Part shown: positions 17,798-25,771 of the stretch, piece by piece | How positions within the stretch are numbered: the stretch's first letter is position 1 | How the letters are laid out: every line of letters starts with the position of its first letter | Source: Kibdelosporangium persicum | GTDB taxonomy: Bacteria; Actinomycetota; Actinomycetes; Mycobacteriales; Pseudonocardiaceae | Assembly (NCBI RefSeq): GCF_013280595.1 | Contig: NZ_JAAATY010000056.1 | Span: forward strand, 1-38,814 | DNA: 38,814 bases | Direction of reading: 5' to 3' | Made by a program: the position numbers and the translations under genes | The notes under the pieces: model-generated | Database searches by the model: none | What the model was told of the DNA's origin: nothing | Seen by the model: only the letters and a program-made list of their open reading frames with translations

Positions 17798-18646
17798 GTG
17801 CCGTGGTTAGCTGGACCTGTGCGGAGGCTCTGGGTGATCTTGTTGGTCGTGGCCGGATGCGGAGCGCCCACGTCGCCCGCGCCACCGACGACGCCACAGA
17901 CTCCCGGGACGACAACCGAAACGACGCGGACCACAGCCCAGTCACCGAAACCGGTGTGGGAAGTCGGCCGCACGCCGTTGCCGAAACGTGCCGACGGATT
18001 CGGCGAGATCCGCCCGACACCGCCCGAACTGGTGAATCGGGCATTGCCGACAAAGGACATCCTGCCGCCGCCCGCGGACGGCCGGTACAGATCCACCGTC
18101 GCCCCGGTCCCCGCCGGCGTCCTGGCCCGCAGCACCTGGCAGGCCGCGTGCCCGGTCGGCAAGGACGACCTGCGATACCTCACGATGTCGTTCTGGGGCT
18201 TCGACGGCCGCCCGCACACCGGCGAGATGATCGTGCACGCCAAGGTGGCCGAGCAGGTCACGGGAGTGTTCGCGAAGCTCTACGAGGCGAGGTTCCCGCT
18301 GGAGGAGATGCGCGTGACCGCGCCCGCCGAGCTGACCGCACCGCCGACCGGGGACGGCAACTCCACGACCGCGTTCGTCTGCCGGCCCGCGCGTGGCCGG
18401 ACGAACTGGTCGGCGCACGCCTACGGCTTGGCGATCGACGTGAATCCGTTCTGCAACCCGTACAGCAAAGGCGAGCTCGTGCTGCCCGAGCTCGCCTCCG
18501 CCTACCTCGACCGTGGGAGAGTCCGGCCCGGCATGATCCGGGCCGGTGACACCGCCGAGCGTGCGTTCGCCGCGATCGGCTGGACCTGGGGCGGCACGTG
18601 GCGCTCGCCCCAGGATCTGATGCACTTCTCGGCCACCGGCTCCTAG
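17798..18646 (+). CDS. M15-family D,D-peptidase-like lipoprotein
   Basis: The 282-residue product begins with a basic/hydrophobic segment ending LLVVAGC, a lipobox with Cys21, so it is predicted to be lipid-anchored. A Pro/Thr-rich linker (23-60) follows. The C-terminal domain carries the M15 zinc-peptidase pattern WSAHAYGLAIDVNP (His...Asp) and WTWGGTWRSPQDLMHF (third zinc histidine), as in VanY-like D-alanyl-D-alanine carboxypeptidases acting on peptidoglycan. GTG 17798 is preferred; the frame opens at 17756. Its TAG overlaps the reverse-strand stop of the M48 gene (CTAG). Confidence 0.88.
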   Translation: MPWLAGPVRRLWVILLVVAGCGAPTSPAPPTTPQTPGTTTETTRTTAQSPKPVWEVGRTPLPKRADGFGEIRPTPPELVNRALPTKDILPPPADGRYRSTVAPVPAGVLARSTWQAACPVGKDDLRYLTMSFWGFDGRPHTGEMIVHAKVAEQVTGVFAKLYEARFPLEEMRVTAPAELTAPPTGDGNSTTAFVCRPARGRTNWSAHAYGLAIDVNPFCNPYSKGELVLPELASAYLDRGRVRPGMIRAGDTAERAFAAIGWTWGGTWRSPQDLMHFSATGS

Positions 18647-19713
18647 CTGCCGGTGGTGCCGCCGTTGGTGCCGCTGCTGTCGTCCTCGTCGGACGGGCGG
18701 CGGCGGAAGCCGCTGAAGACCTTGTCCGCGACACCGGAGAGCGCGCCGCCGACGTCGCTGAAGACCTTCACCAGCGGGTCGGTGGAGTTGTTCCACGCGT
18801 CCTTGTAGGACTTCGCGGCGCCCTGGATGTCCTCGTTCAAGGGGTTGCTGTCGTCCTGGGCGTCGCGGCGCTTGTAGTCGCCGGTGAGGATGGCCCGGTA
18901 CTCCTCGGACGCGGCCCAGCGCTGCAGCTGCGAGGCACGCACGACCGCGAACGGGTGCGTCTGCTGCTCGACCGCGAGCAGCTTGATGATGCTGTCGCGG
19001 ATGTCCTCGACCTCTTCGTACTCCTTGGCCTGCTCGAGGAACGCCGGGATGTCGATCTGCGACAGGTCGGTGGCACCGGCCAGGTACATGTGCGCGCGCA
19101 GCGACGCCTGCGGGTCCTGCCCGACGAGCAGACCCGCCCGGTCACAGCTGAGCTCGGCCTTGCGCTGCCACTCGTAGAGCGCCGCGATGACGGCACGCAG
19201 GCCGATCACCCCGAGCGGCACCCACGCGACGGACCGCTGCAGCTTCAGCAGCCGGTCGAGCAGCGTCAGCAGCACGGCGTGCCCGGACAGCACGTGGCCC
19301 ATCTCGTGACCGATCACGAACCGGAGGGCCTCGGTGTCGAACAGCTCGACCAGACCGGACGAGACCACGATGAACGGCTCGTCGATGCCGCGGGTCTGCG
19401 CGATCACGCGCGGGTCGCGGGCGACGTAGACCTTGGGCACGTTCTCCAGGTCGAGGATCTCGGCCGCCTCGTTGCGGACCCGGTCGATCACCGGGTACTG
19501 CGAAGGGCCGACCCGCACGTGTGAGGCCACCGCCATGAGCCGCTCGGCCCGCTCGTTGAACAGCGCGTTCAGCGTCTTGAGCACATCGGCGACGCCGGGC
19601 ACAGCGCGCAGTGTGGCCATCGCACCCTTGTCGGCGGGGTGCTCGTAGGCGCGCGGACTGATCCCGGGGAATCGGACGCGCGGTGACGACTGTTGGACGT
19701 CGGATTCAGTCAC
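18643..19713 (-). CDS. M48-family zinc metalloprotease
   Basis: The 356-residue product has the zinc motif HEMGH (136-140) within VIGHEMGHVLSGHAVLL and a downstream glutamate in AELSCDRAGLL, diagnostic of M48 (HtpX/Ste24-like) proteases. The stretch LLDRLLKLQRSVAWVPLGVIGLRAVIAAL may associate with the membrane. The C-terminal 80 residues are acidic/serine-rich and low in complexity. GTG 19713 (MTESDVQQSSP) is preceded by GGAGAGGG; a longer frame to 19836 is rejected. Its stop overlaps the M15 gene stop by four bases. It is likely a quality-control protease; substrates unknown. Confidence 0.88.
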   Translation of the reverse strand: MTESDVQQSSPRVRFPGISPRAYEHPADKGAMATLRAVPGVADVLKTLNALFNERAERLMAVASHVRVGPSQYPVIDRVRNEAAEILDLENVPKVYVARDPRVIAQTRGIDEPFIVVSSGLVELFDTEALRFVIGHEMGHVLSGHAVLLTLLDRLLKLQRSVAWVPLGVIGLRAVIAALYEWQRKAELSCDRAGLLVGQDPQASLRAHMYLAGATDLSQIDIPAFLEQAKEYEEVEDIRDSIIKLLAVEQQTHPFAVVRASQLQRWAASEEYRAILTGDYKRRDAQDDSNPLNEDIQGAAKSYKDAWNNSTDPLVKVFSDVGGALSGVADKVFSGFRRRPSDEDDSSGTNGGTTGS

Positions 19714-19851
19714 GGTGGTAAACCCTCTCCTGTGGTTAACGCCAACGTACGCGGAAACGGACATCAAGAGGGCCGACTGGACCGCATACCCGGCAAAGAC
19801 CAGGGTTGTCCCTGACATGGAAACCAGTGATTCCATTACCGGAGGTAGATC

Positions 19852-20379
19852 ATGAGCCTGGAGCGTCCCGTCACGCCGGATCCCTACGACCTGTTGCCGG
19901 CCGTCCGGTCGTTCACGGTGTCGTCGAGCGACGTGACCGGCGGCCAGCAGCTGGGCGACGCGCAGGTGTTCGACGGTGGCAACACCTCACCGCAGCTGAG
20001 CTGGTCCGGGTTCCCCTCGGACACCAAGAGCTTCGTGGTGACCTGCTTCGACCCGGACGCGCCGACGCCGTCGGGCTTCTGGCACTGGCTGGCCGTCGAC
20101 ATCCCCGCCTCGGTGACCTCGCTGGCCACCGGCGCCGGCGAGAGTGACGCCACGCTGCCGGAAGGCGCGTTCCACACGCGCAACGACTTCGGCAACCACA
20201 AGTTCGACGGTGCCGCGCCGCCCGCGGGCGACCAGGTGCACCGGTACTACTTCGTGGTGCACGCGGTCGACCAGGAGAAGCTCGGCGTCGACGAGAACGC
20301 CTCGGCGGCGTACGTCAGCTTCAACCTGGCGTTCCACACCCTGGCGCGGGCCATCATCGTGCCCACCTACCAGCACTGA
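19852..20379 (+). CDS. YbhB/YbcL-type PEBP (Raf kinase inhibitor-like) protein
   Basis: The 175-residue product matches the bacterial phosphatidylethanolamine-binding protein family: [39 protein letters not shown] (the ligand pocket with DPDAP and HW), and [15 protein letters not shown]. No signal peptide is present. The biochemical role of bacterial members is not well defined. The start ATG is preceded by GGAGG with good spacing. A 48-bp palindrome begins 3 bases after the stop. Confidence 0.93.
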   Translation: MSLERPVTPDPYDLLPAVRSFTVSSSDVTGGQQLGDAQVFDGGNTSPQLSWSGFPSDTKSFVVTCFDPDAPTPSGFWHWLAVDIPASVTSLATGAGESDATLPEGAFHTRNDFGNHKFDGAAPPAGDQVHRYYFVVHAVDQEKLGVDENASAAYVSFNLAFHTLARAIIVPTYQH

Positions 20380-20382
20380 AAC

Positions 20383-20430
20383 CCTCGTGAGTGGTTATCG
20401 GGGTTCTAACCCTGATAACCACTCACGAGT
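20383..20430. terminator. 48-bp palindrome, copy 3
   Basis: It begins 3 bases after the PEBP stop and precedes mtr on the same strand. Arm position 12 is G-C here where the other copies have T-A, changed on both sides, so pairing is kept. One end pair is lost (C/T). The right flank TGAGCTGGGG matches that of copy 1 at the same offset. Confidence 0.8.
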
Positions 20431-20477
20431 CTTGAGCTGGGGGAACAACCGGGGGACCGGTGCTGTTGACTGGGGAC

Positions 20478-21869
20478 GTGCGGACCTTCGATCTGGTGAT
20501 AATCGGTACCGGCTCCGGCAACTCCATCCTCGACCCCAGGTTCAAGGACTGGCGGGTGGCCGTCGTCGAAAAGGGAACCTTCGGCGGCACGTGCCTGAAC
20601 GTCGGCTGCATCCCGACGAAGATGTTCGTGCACACCGCCGACCTGGCGGCCACGCCCGCCGAGAGCGCCCGGCTTGGCGTCGACTCGACGCTGGACGGCG
20701 TGCGCTGGGCGGAGATCCGCGACCGGATCTTCGGCCGGATCGACCCGATCGCCGCGGGCGGCCGTGAGTACCGCAAGAGCCACGCGGACAACTCGAACGT
20801 CACCGTCTACGAGGGTGTCGGCAAGTTCACCGAGCCCAAGGTGCTCGAGGTCACGCTGGCCGACGGCACCAAGGAGACCATCACCGCGCCGAAGTTCGTG
20901 CTGGCCGCCGGTGGCCGCGTGACCACGCCGGACGTCCCCGGCCTGGCCGAGGTCGGTTACGAGACCAGCGACACGATCATGCGCCTGGAGCAGCTGCCGA
21001 AGAAGCTGACCATCCTGGGCAGCGGCTTCGTCGCCGCCGAGTTCGCGCACGTGTTCTCCTCCTACGGCGTCGATGTCACGGTGATCGCGCGTTCCGGCGC
21101 GTTGCTGCGCAGCGAGGACGACGACATCTCCGAGCGCTTCACCGCGCTGGCGACGCGGAAGTGGGATGTACGGCTGGACCGCAAGACCGTCCGGGCCGAA
21201 CGCGACGGCGACGTGATCCGGCTGCACCTGGAAGGCCCGTCCGGCGCCGAGACCGTCGAGTCCGACGTGCTGCTGGTGGCCGTCGGGCGGACGCCGAACT
21301 CGGACATTCTCGACGCGAAGGCCGGCGGCATCGCTGTCGACCCGACCGGGCACGTCATCGTCGACGAGTACCAACGGACCACAGTGGACGGTGTGTACGC
21401 GCTCGGCGACATCAGCTCGCCGTACGAGTTGAAGCACGTCGCCAACCACGAGGCACGGATCGTGCAGCACAACCTGCTGCACCCGGAGAACGCGAAGGCC
21501 GCGGACCACAGGTTCGTGCCGCACGCGGTGTTCACGTCGCCGCAGATCGCGTCGGTCGGCCTGACCGAACGCGAGGCCGCGGCCAGTGGCCGGCGTTATG
21601 TCGTGGCCGAGCAGGCGTACGCGGACATCGCGTACGGCTGGGCGATGGAGGACACGTCCGGGTTCGTGAAGCTGCTGGCAGACCCGGCCAGCGGGCAGCT
21701 GATCGGCGCGCACATCATGGGGCCGCAGGCGGCCAGCGTGATCCAGCCGCTGATCCAGGCGATGAGCTTCGGGCTGCGCGCGGACGAGATGGCGCGCGGA
21801 CAGTACTGGATCCACCCGGGCATGCCGGAGGTCGTGGAGAACGCGCTGCTCAAGCTCGTTCTGGACTGA
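20478..21869 (+). CDS. mtr: Mycothione reductase
   Basis: Mtr reduces mycothiol disulfide with NADPH and FAD, keeping the actinobacterial thiol pool reduced. The 463-residue product begins MRTFDLVIIGTGSGNSILD, and has the redox pair GGTCLNVGCIP (Cys39, Cys44), the NADPH fold GSGFVAAEFAHVFS, and the C-terminal GQYWIHPGMPEVVENAL with the catalytic His-Glu. These match M. tuberculosis Mtr (Rv2855) and separate it from glutathione reductase and lipoamide dehydrogenase. GTG 20478 gives the family N-terminus. It is the one backbone gene on the plus strand, as in M. tuberculosis. Confidence 0.96.
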   Translation: MRTFDLVIIGTGSGNSILDPRFKDWRVAVVEKGTFGGTCLNVGCIPTKMFVHTADLAATPAESARLGVDSTLDGVRWAEIRDRIFGRIDPIAAGGREYRKSHADNSNVTVYEGVGKFTEPKVLEVTLADGTKETITAPKFVLAAGGRVTTPDVPGLAEVGYETSDTIMRLEQLPKKLTILGSGFVAAEFAHVFSSYGVDVTVIARSGALLRSEDDDISERFTALATRKWDVRLDRKTVRAERDGDVIRLHLEGPSGAETVESDVLLVAVGRTPNSDILDAKAGGIAVDPTGHVIVDEYQRTTVDGVYALGDISSPYELKHVANHEARIVQHNLLHPENAKAADHRFVPHAVFTSPQIASVGLTEREAAASGRRYVVAEQAYADIAYGWAMEDTSGFVKLLADPASGQLIGAHIMGPQAASVIQPLIQAMSFGLRADEMARGQYWIHPGMPEVVENALLKLVLD

Positions 21870-21884
21870 CCGGCTCAACCTTCC

Positions 21885-21941
21885 GGCACTCCTCGGCGTG
21901 TATGGGTCGACACGGACGGTCAACCTACGCCGGGGAGTGCC
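21885..21941 (+). promoter_or_regulatory. 15-bp stem enclosing the PBP ribosome-binding site
   Basis: The arms at 21885-21899 (GGCACTCCTCGGCGT) and 21927-21941 (ACGCCGGGGAGTGCC) pair along all 15 bases with one G-U, around a 27-base loop. The right arm contains GGGGAG (21932-21937), the likely ribosome-binding site for the GTG at 21948. It may be an mtr terminator, a translational switch, or both. Confidence 0.6.
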
Positions 21942-21947
21942 ATAACT

Positions 21948-23795
21948 GTGTGGGGCTGGATTCGCAGGACCTTGTACGTCTTGGTCTTCTTGTCGATCGC
22001 CGCACCACTGGTCGCGTTCAGATACAGCTACGGCTTATGGCAGGTGCCCGACCCGGCCCAGATCGCGGCCGGGCAGAACCAGACCATCACGCTGTACTAC
22101 TCCGACGGCCGGACCGAGCTGGCGAGGATCTCGCCGAAGAGCGGGAACCGGTCGTCCATCCGGTTCCAGGACATCCCCGGGCACGTGCAGCACGCCGTGC
22201 TTGCCGCCGAGGACAACACGTTCTGGGAGAACTCGGGTTTCGACCTGACCGGGATCGCCAGGGCGGCGTGGAACAACCTGACCGGGGACTCCGGCGGCGG
22301 GTCGACGATCACGCAGCAGTACGTCAAGAAGGCGACCGGCAACGAGGAGCTGTCGTTCGGCCGCAAGTGGCGTGAACTGGTGCTGGCCAAGAAGATGGCC
22401 GACACGTACGACAAGAAGGACCTGCTCACCGCCTACCTGAACACTGTCTACTTCGGACGCGGCGCGAACGGCATCCAGGCGGCGGCGCAGGCGTACTTCG
22501 GCAAGGACGTCCAGCGGCTCGACGTGTCCGAGGCCGCGTTGCTGGCCGGGGTGATCCAGCGGCCGACGTACTGGGATCCCGACGTGGACAGGGAGAACGC
22601 CGAACGCCGGTGGAACTTCGTGCTCGACCAGATGGCGGGCCAGGGCTGGCTTTCCGACCGGGCGTCGCTGAAGTTCCCGGCCACGCTGCCGCGGGACGCC
22701 TCGCCGAGCACCGCGCGGCTGCAGATCGAGAACCAGGTGCTCGCCGAACTGGAGGACCTCGCCCACCTGCACCGCGATGAGCTGCACCAACGCGGTTACC
22801 GCGTGATCACGACCATCGACCGCGACGCGCAGACCAGCGTCGAGCAAACGGTGTCCACGGTCATGGCCGGGCAGCCGGACTACCTGCGTGCGGCGGTCGT
22901 GTCGCTCGATCCGGACTCCGGCGGTGTGCTGGCGTATCACGGCGGCGGCAACGGAGTCGGCCTGGACTACGCGCAGTCGCCGCAGGAAGCCGGGACAACG
23001 TTCGGCACGTTCGTGGCCGTTGCCGCACTACGCCAGGGGTACCGGCTCGATCACCCCCTGAACGGCAGTTCACCGCGGATGATCGACGGGATTCCGTTCC
23101 AGAACCCCGCGGACGTCCGGTGTTCGCCGTGCACCCTGCGTACTTCCTTGCAACTGCAGGCCAGCACGGCGTCCGCCGCGCTGGCTTCCCAGGTCGGCGT
23201 GGGCGCGGTGGCCGATGCCGCCTACCAGCTCGGCATTCCCCGCGAACTGCGGGGAAAGCCGTCGCTCGGCAAGGACCCGGACACCCGGATCGCCGTCGGT
23301 TCGGGCAGTACGACCGTCCGGACCTTCGACATGGCCAGTGCTTACGCCACGCTGGCCGCGGGCGGCGTACGCACCAGCCCGCACTTCGTCAGCCGCGTCG
23401 AGGACATCGCCGGCAATGTCCGTTACAACGCGACTGTCTCGTTGTCGCAGGTGATTTCGCCGAAGATCGCCTATTCGGTGACCACGGCCTTGACCTCGGT
23501 CGACCTGGCCTCCGGCCTGACCGCCGCGATACGCCCCGGCACACGGCCGTACGGCGACGACGGCGGGACGGCCAAAGCCTGGATGGTCGGCTACACCAAG
23601 GACATCGTCACCGCCGTCTGGCTGGGCGCCGACAAGATCCTGCGGATCAAGAACAAGGAGGGCAAGGACATCACGGCTCTCGGGGAGCCGGCGACGATCT
23701 GGCGCGCGGTGATGGACGCGTACCGCGGCGACCAGACCACGGCCTCTCAGCCCCCGAACCCCGCGGCCCGTCCCAGCCCGCCCACCACCAGGTAA
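21948..23795 (+). CDS. Class A penicillin-binding protein with degenerate transpeptidase domain
   Basis: The 615-residue product has an N-terminal membrane helix (9-24) and a glycosyltransferase (GT51) domain with catalytic Glu88 in AAEDNTFW, GGSTITQQYVK (117-127), and NTVYFGRGANGIQAAAQAYFGK. This half should still polymerise glycan strands. The penicillin-binding half (about 315-590) aligns with the family, but its catalytic motifs are gone: the SxxK site reads TTFG (350-353, Ser to Thr and Lys to Gly), the SxN site reads QAS (404-406), and KTG reads DGG (538-540). The surrounding AWMVGYT and TAVWLG remain. It is therefore predicted to lack transpeptidase activity. A Pro/Thr-rich tail ends the protein. 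The GTG start is 79 bp after mtr. Confidence 0.88.
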   Translation: MWGWIRRTLYVLVFLSIAAPLVAFRYSYGLWQVPDPAQIAAGQNQTITLYYSDGRTELARISPKSGNRSSIRFQDIPGHVQHAVLAAEDNTFWENSGFDLTGIARAAWNNLTGDSGGGSTITQQYVKKATGNEELSFGRKWRELVLAKKMADTYDKKDLLTAYLNTVYFGRGANGIQAAAQAYFGKDVQRLDVSEAALLAGVIQRPTYWDPDVDRENAERRWNFVLDQMAGQGWLSDRASLKFPATLPRDASPSTARLQIENQVLAELEDLAHLHRDELHQRGYRVITTIDRDAQTSVEQTVSTVMAGQPDYLRAAVVSLDPDSGGVLAYHGGGNGVGLDYAQSPQEAGTTFGTFVAVAALRQGYRLDHPLNGSSPRMIDGIPFQNPADVRCSPCTLRTSLQLQASTASAALASQVGVGAVADAAYQLGIPRELRGKPSLGKDPDTRIAVGSGSTTVRTFDMASAYATLAAGGVRTSPHFVSRVEDIAGNVRYNATVSLSQVISPKIAYSVTTALTSVDLASGLTAAIRPGTRPYGDDGGTAKAWMVGYTKDIVTAVWLGADKILRIKNKEGKDITALGEPATIWRAVMDAYRGDQTTASQPPNPAARPSPPTTR

Positions 23796-23796
23796 G

Positions 23797-23844
23797 CCTC
23801 GTGAGTGTTTATCCGTGTTCTAACACGGACAAACACTCACGAGG
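23797..23844. terminator. 48-bp palindrome, copy 4 (bidirectional terminator)
   Basis: It fills the gap between the PBP stop (1 base away) and the convergent small secreted gene (4 bases away). Arm positions 18 and 20 differ from copy 1 on both sides (A-T to C-G and G-C to T-A), so pairing is preserved. One A/C mismatch remains, which becomes G-U on the reverse transcript. Confidence 0.85.
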
Positions 23845-23848
23845 GGGT

Positions 23849-24130
23849 TCAGCGGCCGAGGACGCTGTTGGTGACCAGTTGCTGCAGCGGGTTGCCGGTG
23901 GGGGCGTTGGTGCAGTTGCCTGTCTTGGCCGACATCTGGTCGAGGCCGCTGACGAACACGCCGCTGCCGCACATCTGCACCGGCAGCACGCTGACATTGC
24001 CGACCAGCGGTGCGTCCCCGTCGAAACCGCTGAGCACGTCCTCGCCCTCGTCGGCGAACGCGGTGGCCGCCTGGCACACCATGGCGGCCATGACGGCACC
24101 CATCACGATGAAACGCCTCTTCGCAGGCAT
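23849..24130 (-). CDS. Small secreted chaplin/rodlin-like protein
   Basis: The 93-residue product has a signal peptide (MPAKRRFIVMGAVMAAMV..., cleavage after AFA at 26). The mature 67 residues contain GNVSVLPVQMCG and FVSGL...GNCTN: a hydrophobic strand, two cysteines (54, 73), and an N-terminal GDAPL. This resembles the chaplin pattern (V.VPV.VCG..V.V.GL...GN.C.N) and rodlin-like VPIQ segments, though it is not a canonical chaplin. Chaplins coat aerial hyphae as amyloid fibres. ATG 24130 has GAGAGG about 7 bases upstream; the longer frame is rejected. It is followed immediately by a palindrome terminator. Similarity is by eye, so function is tentative. Confidence 0.65.
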   Translation of the reverse strand: MPAKRRFIVMGAVMAAMVCQAATAFADEGEDVLSGFDGDAPLVGNVSVLPVQMCGSGVFVSGLDQMSAKTGNCTNAPTGNPLQQLVTNSVLGR

Positions 24131-24394
24131 GGAAAACCTCTCGCTACGACAACCGGACGCGTACGGCCAGGCCGGCGGGTTCACAGCCCGGCACCGCGCG
24201 GAAACAGTACCGATTTCACGGGTGCCGCGAAAAACTTCCGCGCCATGTTCACCCGACAGGGAAAATCCCGGGCACGCCGAGCGGCGACTGTTCTGGGGAA
24301 ATACGAACGAGCCACGACGAACATCACCGGATCGAGTAATGCGAGCGACACCGAATCCCGGTGCCGCCCGCATACGTCGTATCGGGTGGTGTTG
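24131..24394. other. Promoter gap upstream of the chaplin-like gene
   Basis: This 264-bp stretch is noticeably more A/T-rich than its surroundings and separates two secreted-protein genes on the same strand. It presumably carries the promoter of the chaplin-like gene and the 3' end of the repeat-protein transcript. I see no clear hairpin and no gene. Confidence 0.4.
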
Positions 24395-25243
24395 TCAGCC
24401 CTTGTGGCTCACCACGGTCGTGTTGCCGTCGCCGCTGTTGACCACCGTCGTGGTGTTGCTGTGGCTACCGTTGCCCGCCACGACAGTGGTGTTGTTGCTG
24501 ACACCGGCATTGGTGACCGTCGTGCCATTGTTGCTGCTGGCGTTGTGGCTCACGACTGTTGTCGACGCGCTGGCCTGGTCGTTGTTGATCGTGGTGTCGT
24601 TGCCGTCGCTCACCAGGTTGCTGATGACGGAAGTCGTGTTGTCGGACTCCTCGTTGGTCACCGACGTGTCGTTGTCATCGGAGTCCATGTTGCTGATCAG
24701 CACGGCGTTGTGCTGCGACTTGTCGTTCTCGACAGCGGTGTTGTCGGCGCTCGAGTGATGGTTGCTGACGAGGACGGCGTTGTGGTTCGCTTCCTCCTCG
24801 TTCTCGACGGCCGTGTTGTTGCCGTGGCCGTGCTGGTTGCTGACAGACGTCGTGTTCACGTGGGCGTCGGTGTTGCCGACAGTGCTGTCGTTGTAGTGGG
24901 CGTGCTGGTTGGCCACCGCAGTCGAGTTGCCGTTGGCGTGGCTGTTGCCGACCGTCGTCTCGTTGTGATCGGCGTCGTTGTTGCCGATCAGCGTCGCGTT
25001 CTCGTGCGCGTGCTCGTTCTCCACGGTCGTCGCGTTGTGGTCGGCGAGGTCGTTGATGATCTTGATCCAGTTACCGCCGGCGAGCACGTTCGAGATCGTC
25101 GAGTGGTTGTCCTCGCCGAGCAGGTTGCTGACCTCGACCTGGTTGCGCCCGGGCTCGTCGGCCGCCTGAGCCGTGCCCGCCATCCCCGGCAGAGCCAATG
25201 CGCCAATCAGAACGGCTTTCGCCGCTCGTCGACTGAAGGTCAC
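24395..25243 (-). CDS. Secreted 12-residue asparagine-ladder repeat protein
   Basis: The 282-residue product starts at GTG 25243 (AAGGAG 7 bases upstream) with a signal peptide cleaved near AQA/A (27-28). From residue 46 to the end it is made of about twenty units with the consensus [DH]-x-N-x-T-x-V-x-N-x-x-A. The first Asn recurs at 46, 58, 70, 82, 94, 106, 118, 130 and 142, exactly every 12 residues, and a second Asn falls midway (52, 64, 76, 88...). Spacing drifts by one residue later. The N-terminal half is rich in His, Asp and Glu; the last five units are Ser/Thr/Gly-rich. There is no cysteine after the signal and no sorting motif. I do not recognise a named family; the pattern suggests a beta-solenoid or curli-like amyloid surface protein. 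Confidence 0.75.
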   Translation of the reverse strand: MTFSRRAAKAVLIGALALPGMAGTAQAADEPGRNQVEVSNLLGEDNHSTISNVLAGGNWIKIINDLADHNATTVENEHAHENATLIGNNDADHNETTVGNSHANGNSTAVANQHAHYNDSTVGNTDAHVNTTSVSNQHGHGNNTAVENEEEANHNAVLVSNHHSSADNTAVENDKSQHNAVLISNMDSDDNDTSVTNEESDNTTSVISNLVSDGNDTTINNDQASASTTVVSHNASSNNGTTVTNAGVSNNTTVVAGNGSHSNTTTVVNSGDGNTTVVSHKG

Positions 25244-25544
25244 CGAATTGCTCCTTGTTCTCGGTTTCACAGGTGGCGCCCTGCCATCAGCAAGCGCCCC
25301 GCCACAAGGTAGTGCCGTTTCACGGGCACAATCGGGTGGAACACGCCAACCACTAGTGTGGTTGACGTAAACGCAGATCATCACCTTTTCCGGCGTTCTG
25401 ACGGCCATTCGGGCCAGCCGGTCGTCCACGATGTGTGACATCGCGCCCCAGGAACACCACAACGCATGCCCCTAAAGTGGCATGCGTGTTATCCGGTTTC
25501 TCCCGGAGGACGCCTCATAAGCCGTGGCGTTTCATTCCACGGTG
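25244..25544. other. Gap with inverted repeats upstream of the repeat-protein gene
   Basis: About 300 bp with no convincing gene. It holds an inverted repeat AACCAC-TAGT-GTGGTT (25348-25363), about 105 bp upstream of the repeat-protein start. It also holds a 9-bp-arm palindrome ACGCATGCC/GGCATGCGT with an 8-base spacer (25462-25487), and a 6-bp hairpin CCGTGG/CCACGG (25522-25542) just beyond the HhH gene stop that may help end that operon. Confidence 0.5.
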
Positions 25545-25769
25545 TCAGGACTCGTCGGCGAAGGCCAGGCCGCGAGCCGCGAGCTCCTCGCGCAGGATGC
25601 CCACGGCCTTCTTGCCGATCCCGTGGATCGCGAGCAGGTCCTTGGCCGTGGTCCCGGTCAGCTGCTCGTACCTGGTGTATCCGTTGAGGGCCAGTTCGCG
25701 CTTGGCGACCTTGCCGATTCCGTGCGGGAACTCGGTCTCCAGCCCGGTGTGCGGCTCGATCGTCACCAT
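25545..25769 (-). CDS. Small helix-hairpin-helix protein (RNA polymerase alpha CTD-like)
   Basis: The 74-residue product contains FPHGIGKVAKRELALNGYTRYEQL and LLAIHGIGKKAVGILREELA, two helix-hairpin-helix motifs (each with a GIGK turn) like the C-terminal domain of the RNA polymerase alpha subunit and other small DNA-binding proteins. ATG 25769 lies 2 bases after the hrpA stop, so it is translated as the last gene of the hrpA operon. It probably binds nucleic acid; its partner and role are unknown. Confidence 0.82.
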   Translation of the reverse strand: MVTIEPHTGLETEFPHGIGKVAKRELALNGYTRYEQLTGTTAKDLLAIHGIGKKAVGILREELAARGLAFADES

Positions 25770-25771
25770 GG

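Noticed and set aside
19817-19836. Short inverted repeat ATGGAA/TTCCAT upstream of the PEBP gene
   Set aside because: The arms are only 6 bases with an 8-base spacer and no regulator nearby, so chance is likely.
23120-25312. A 730-codon plus-strand frame crossing the PBP end, palindrome and both secreted genes
   Set aside because: It runs out of frame through the PBP gene and a terminator, then reads valine-rich sequence antisense to the repeat protein. It has no start context or recognisable domain.
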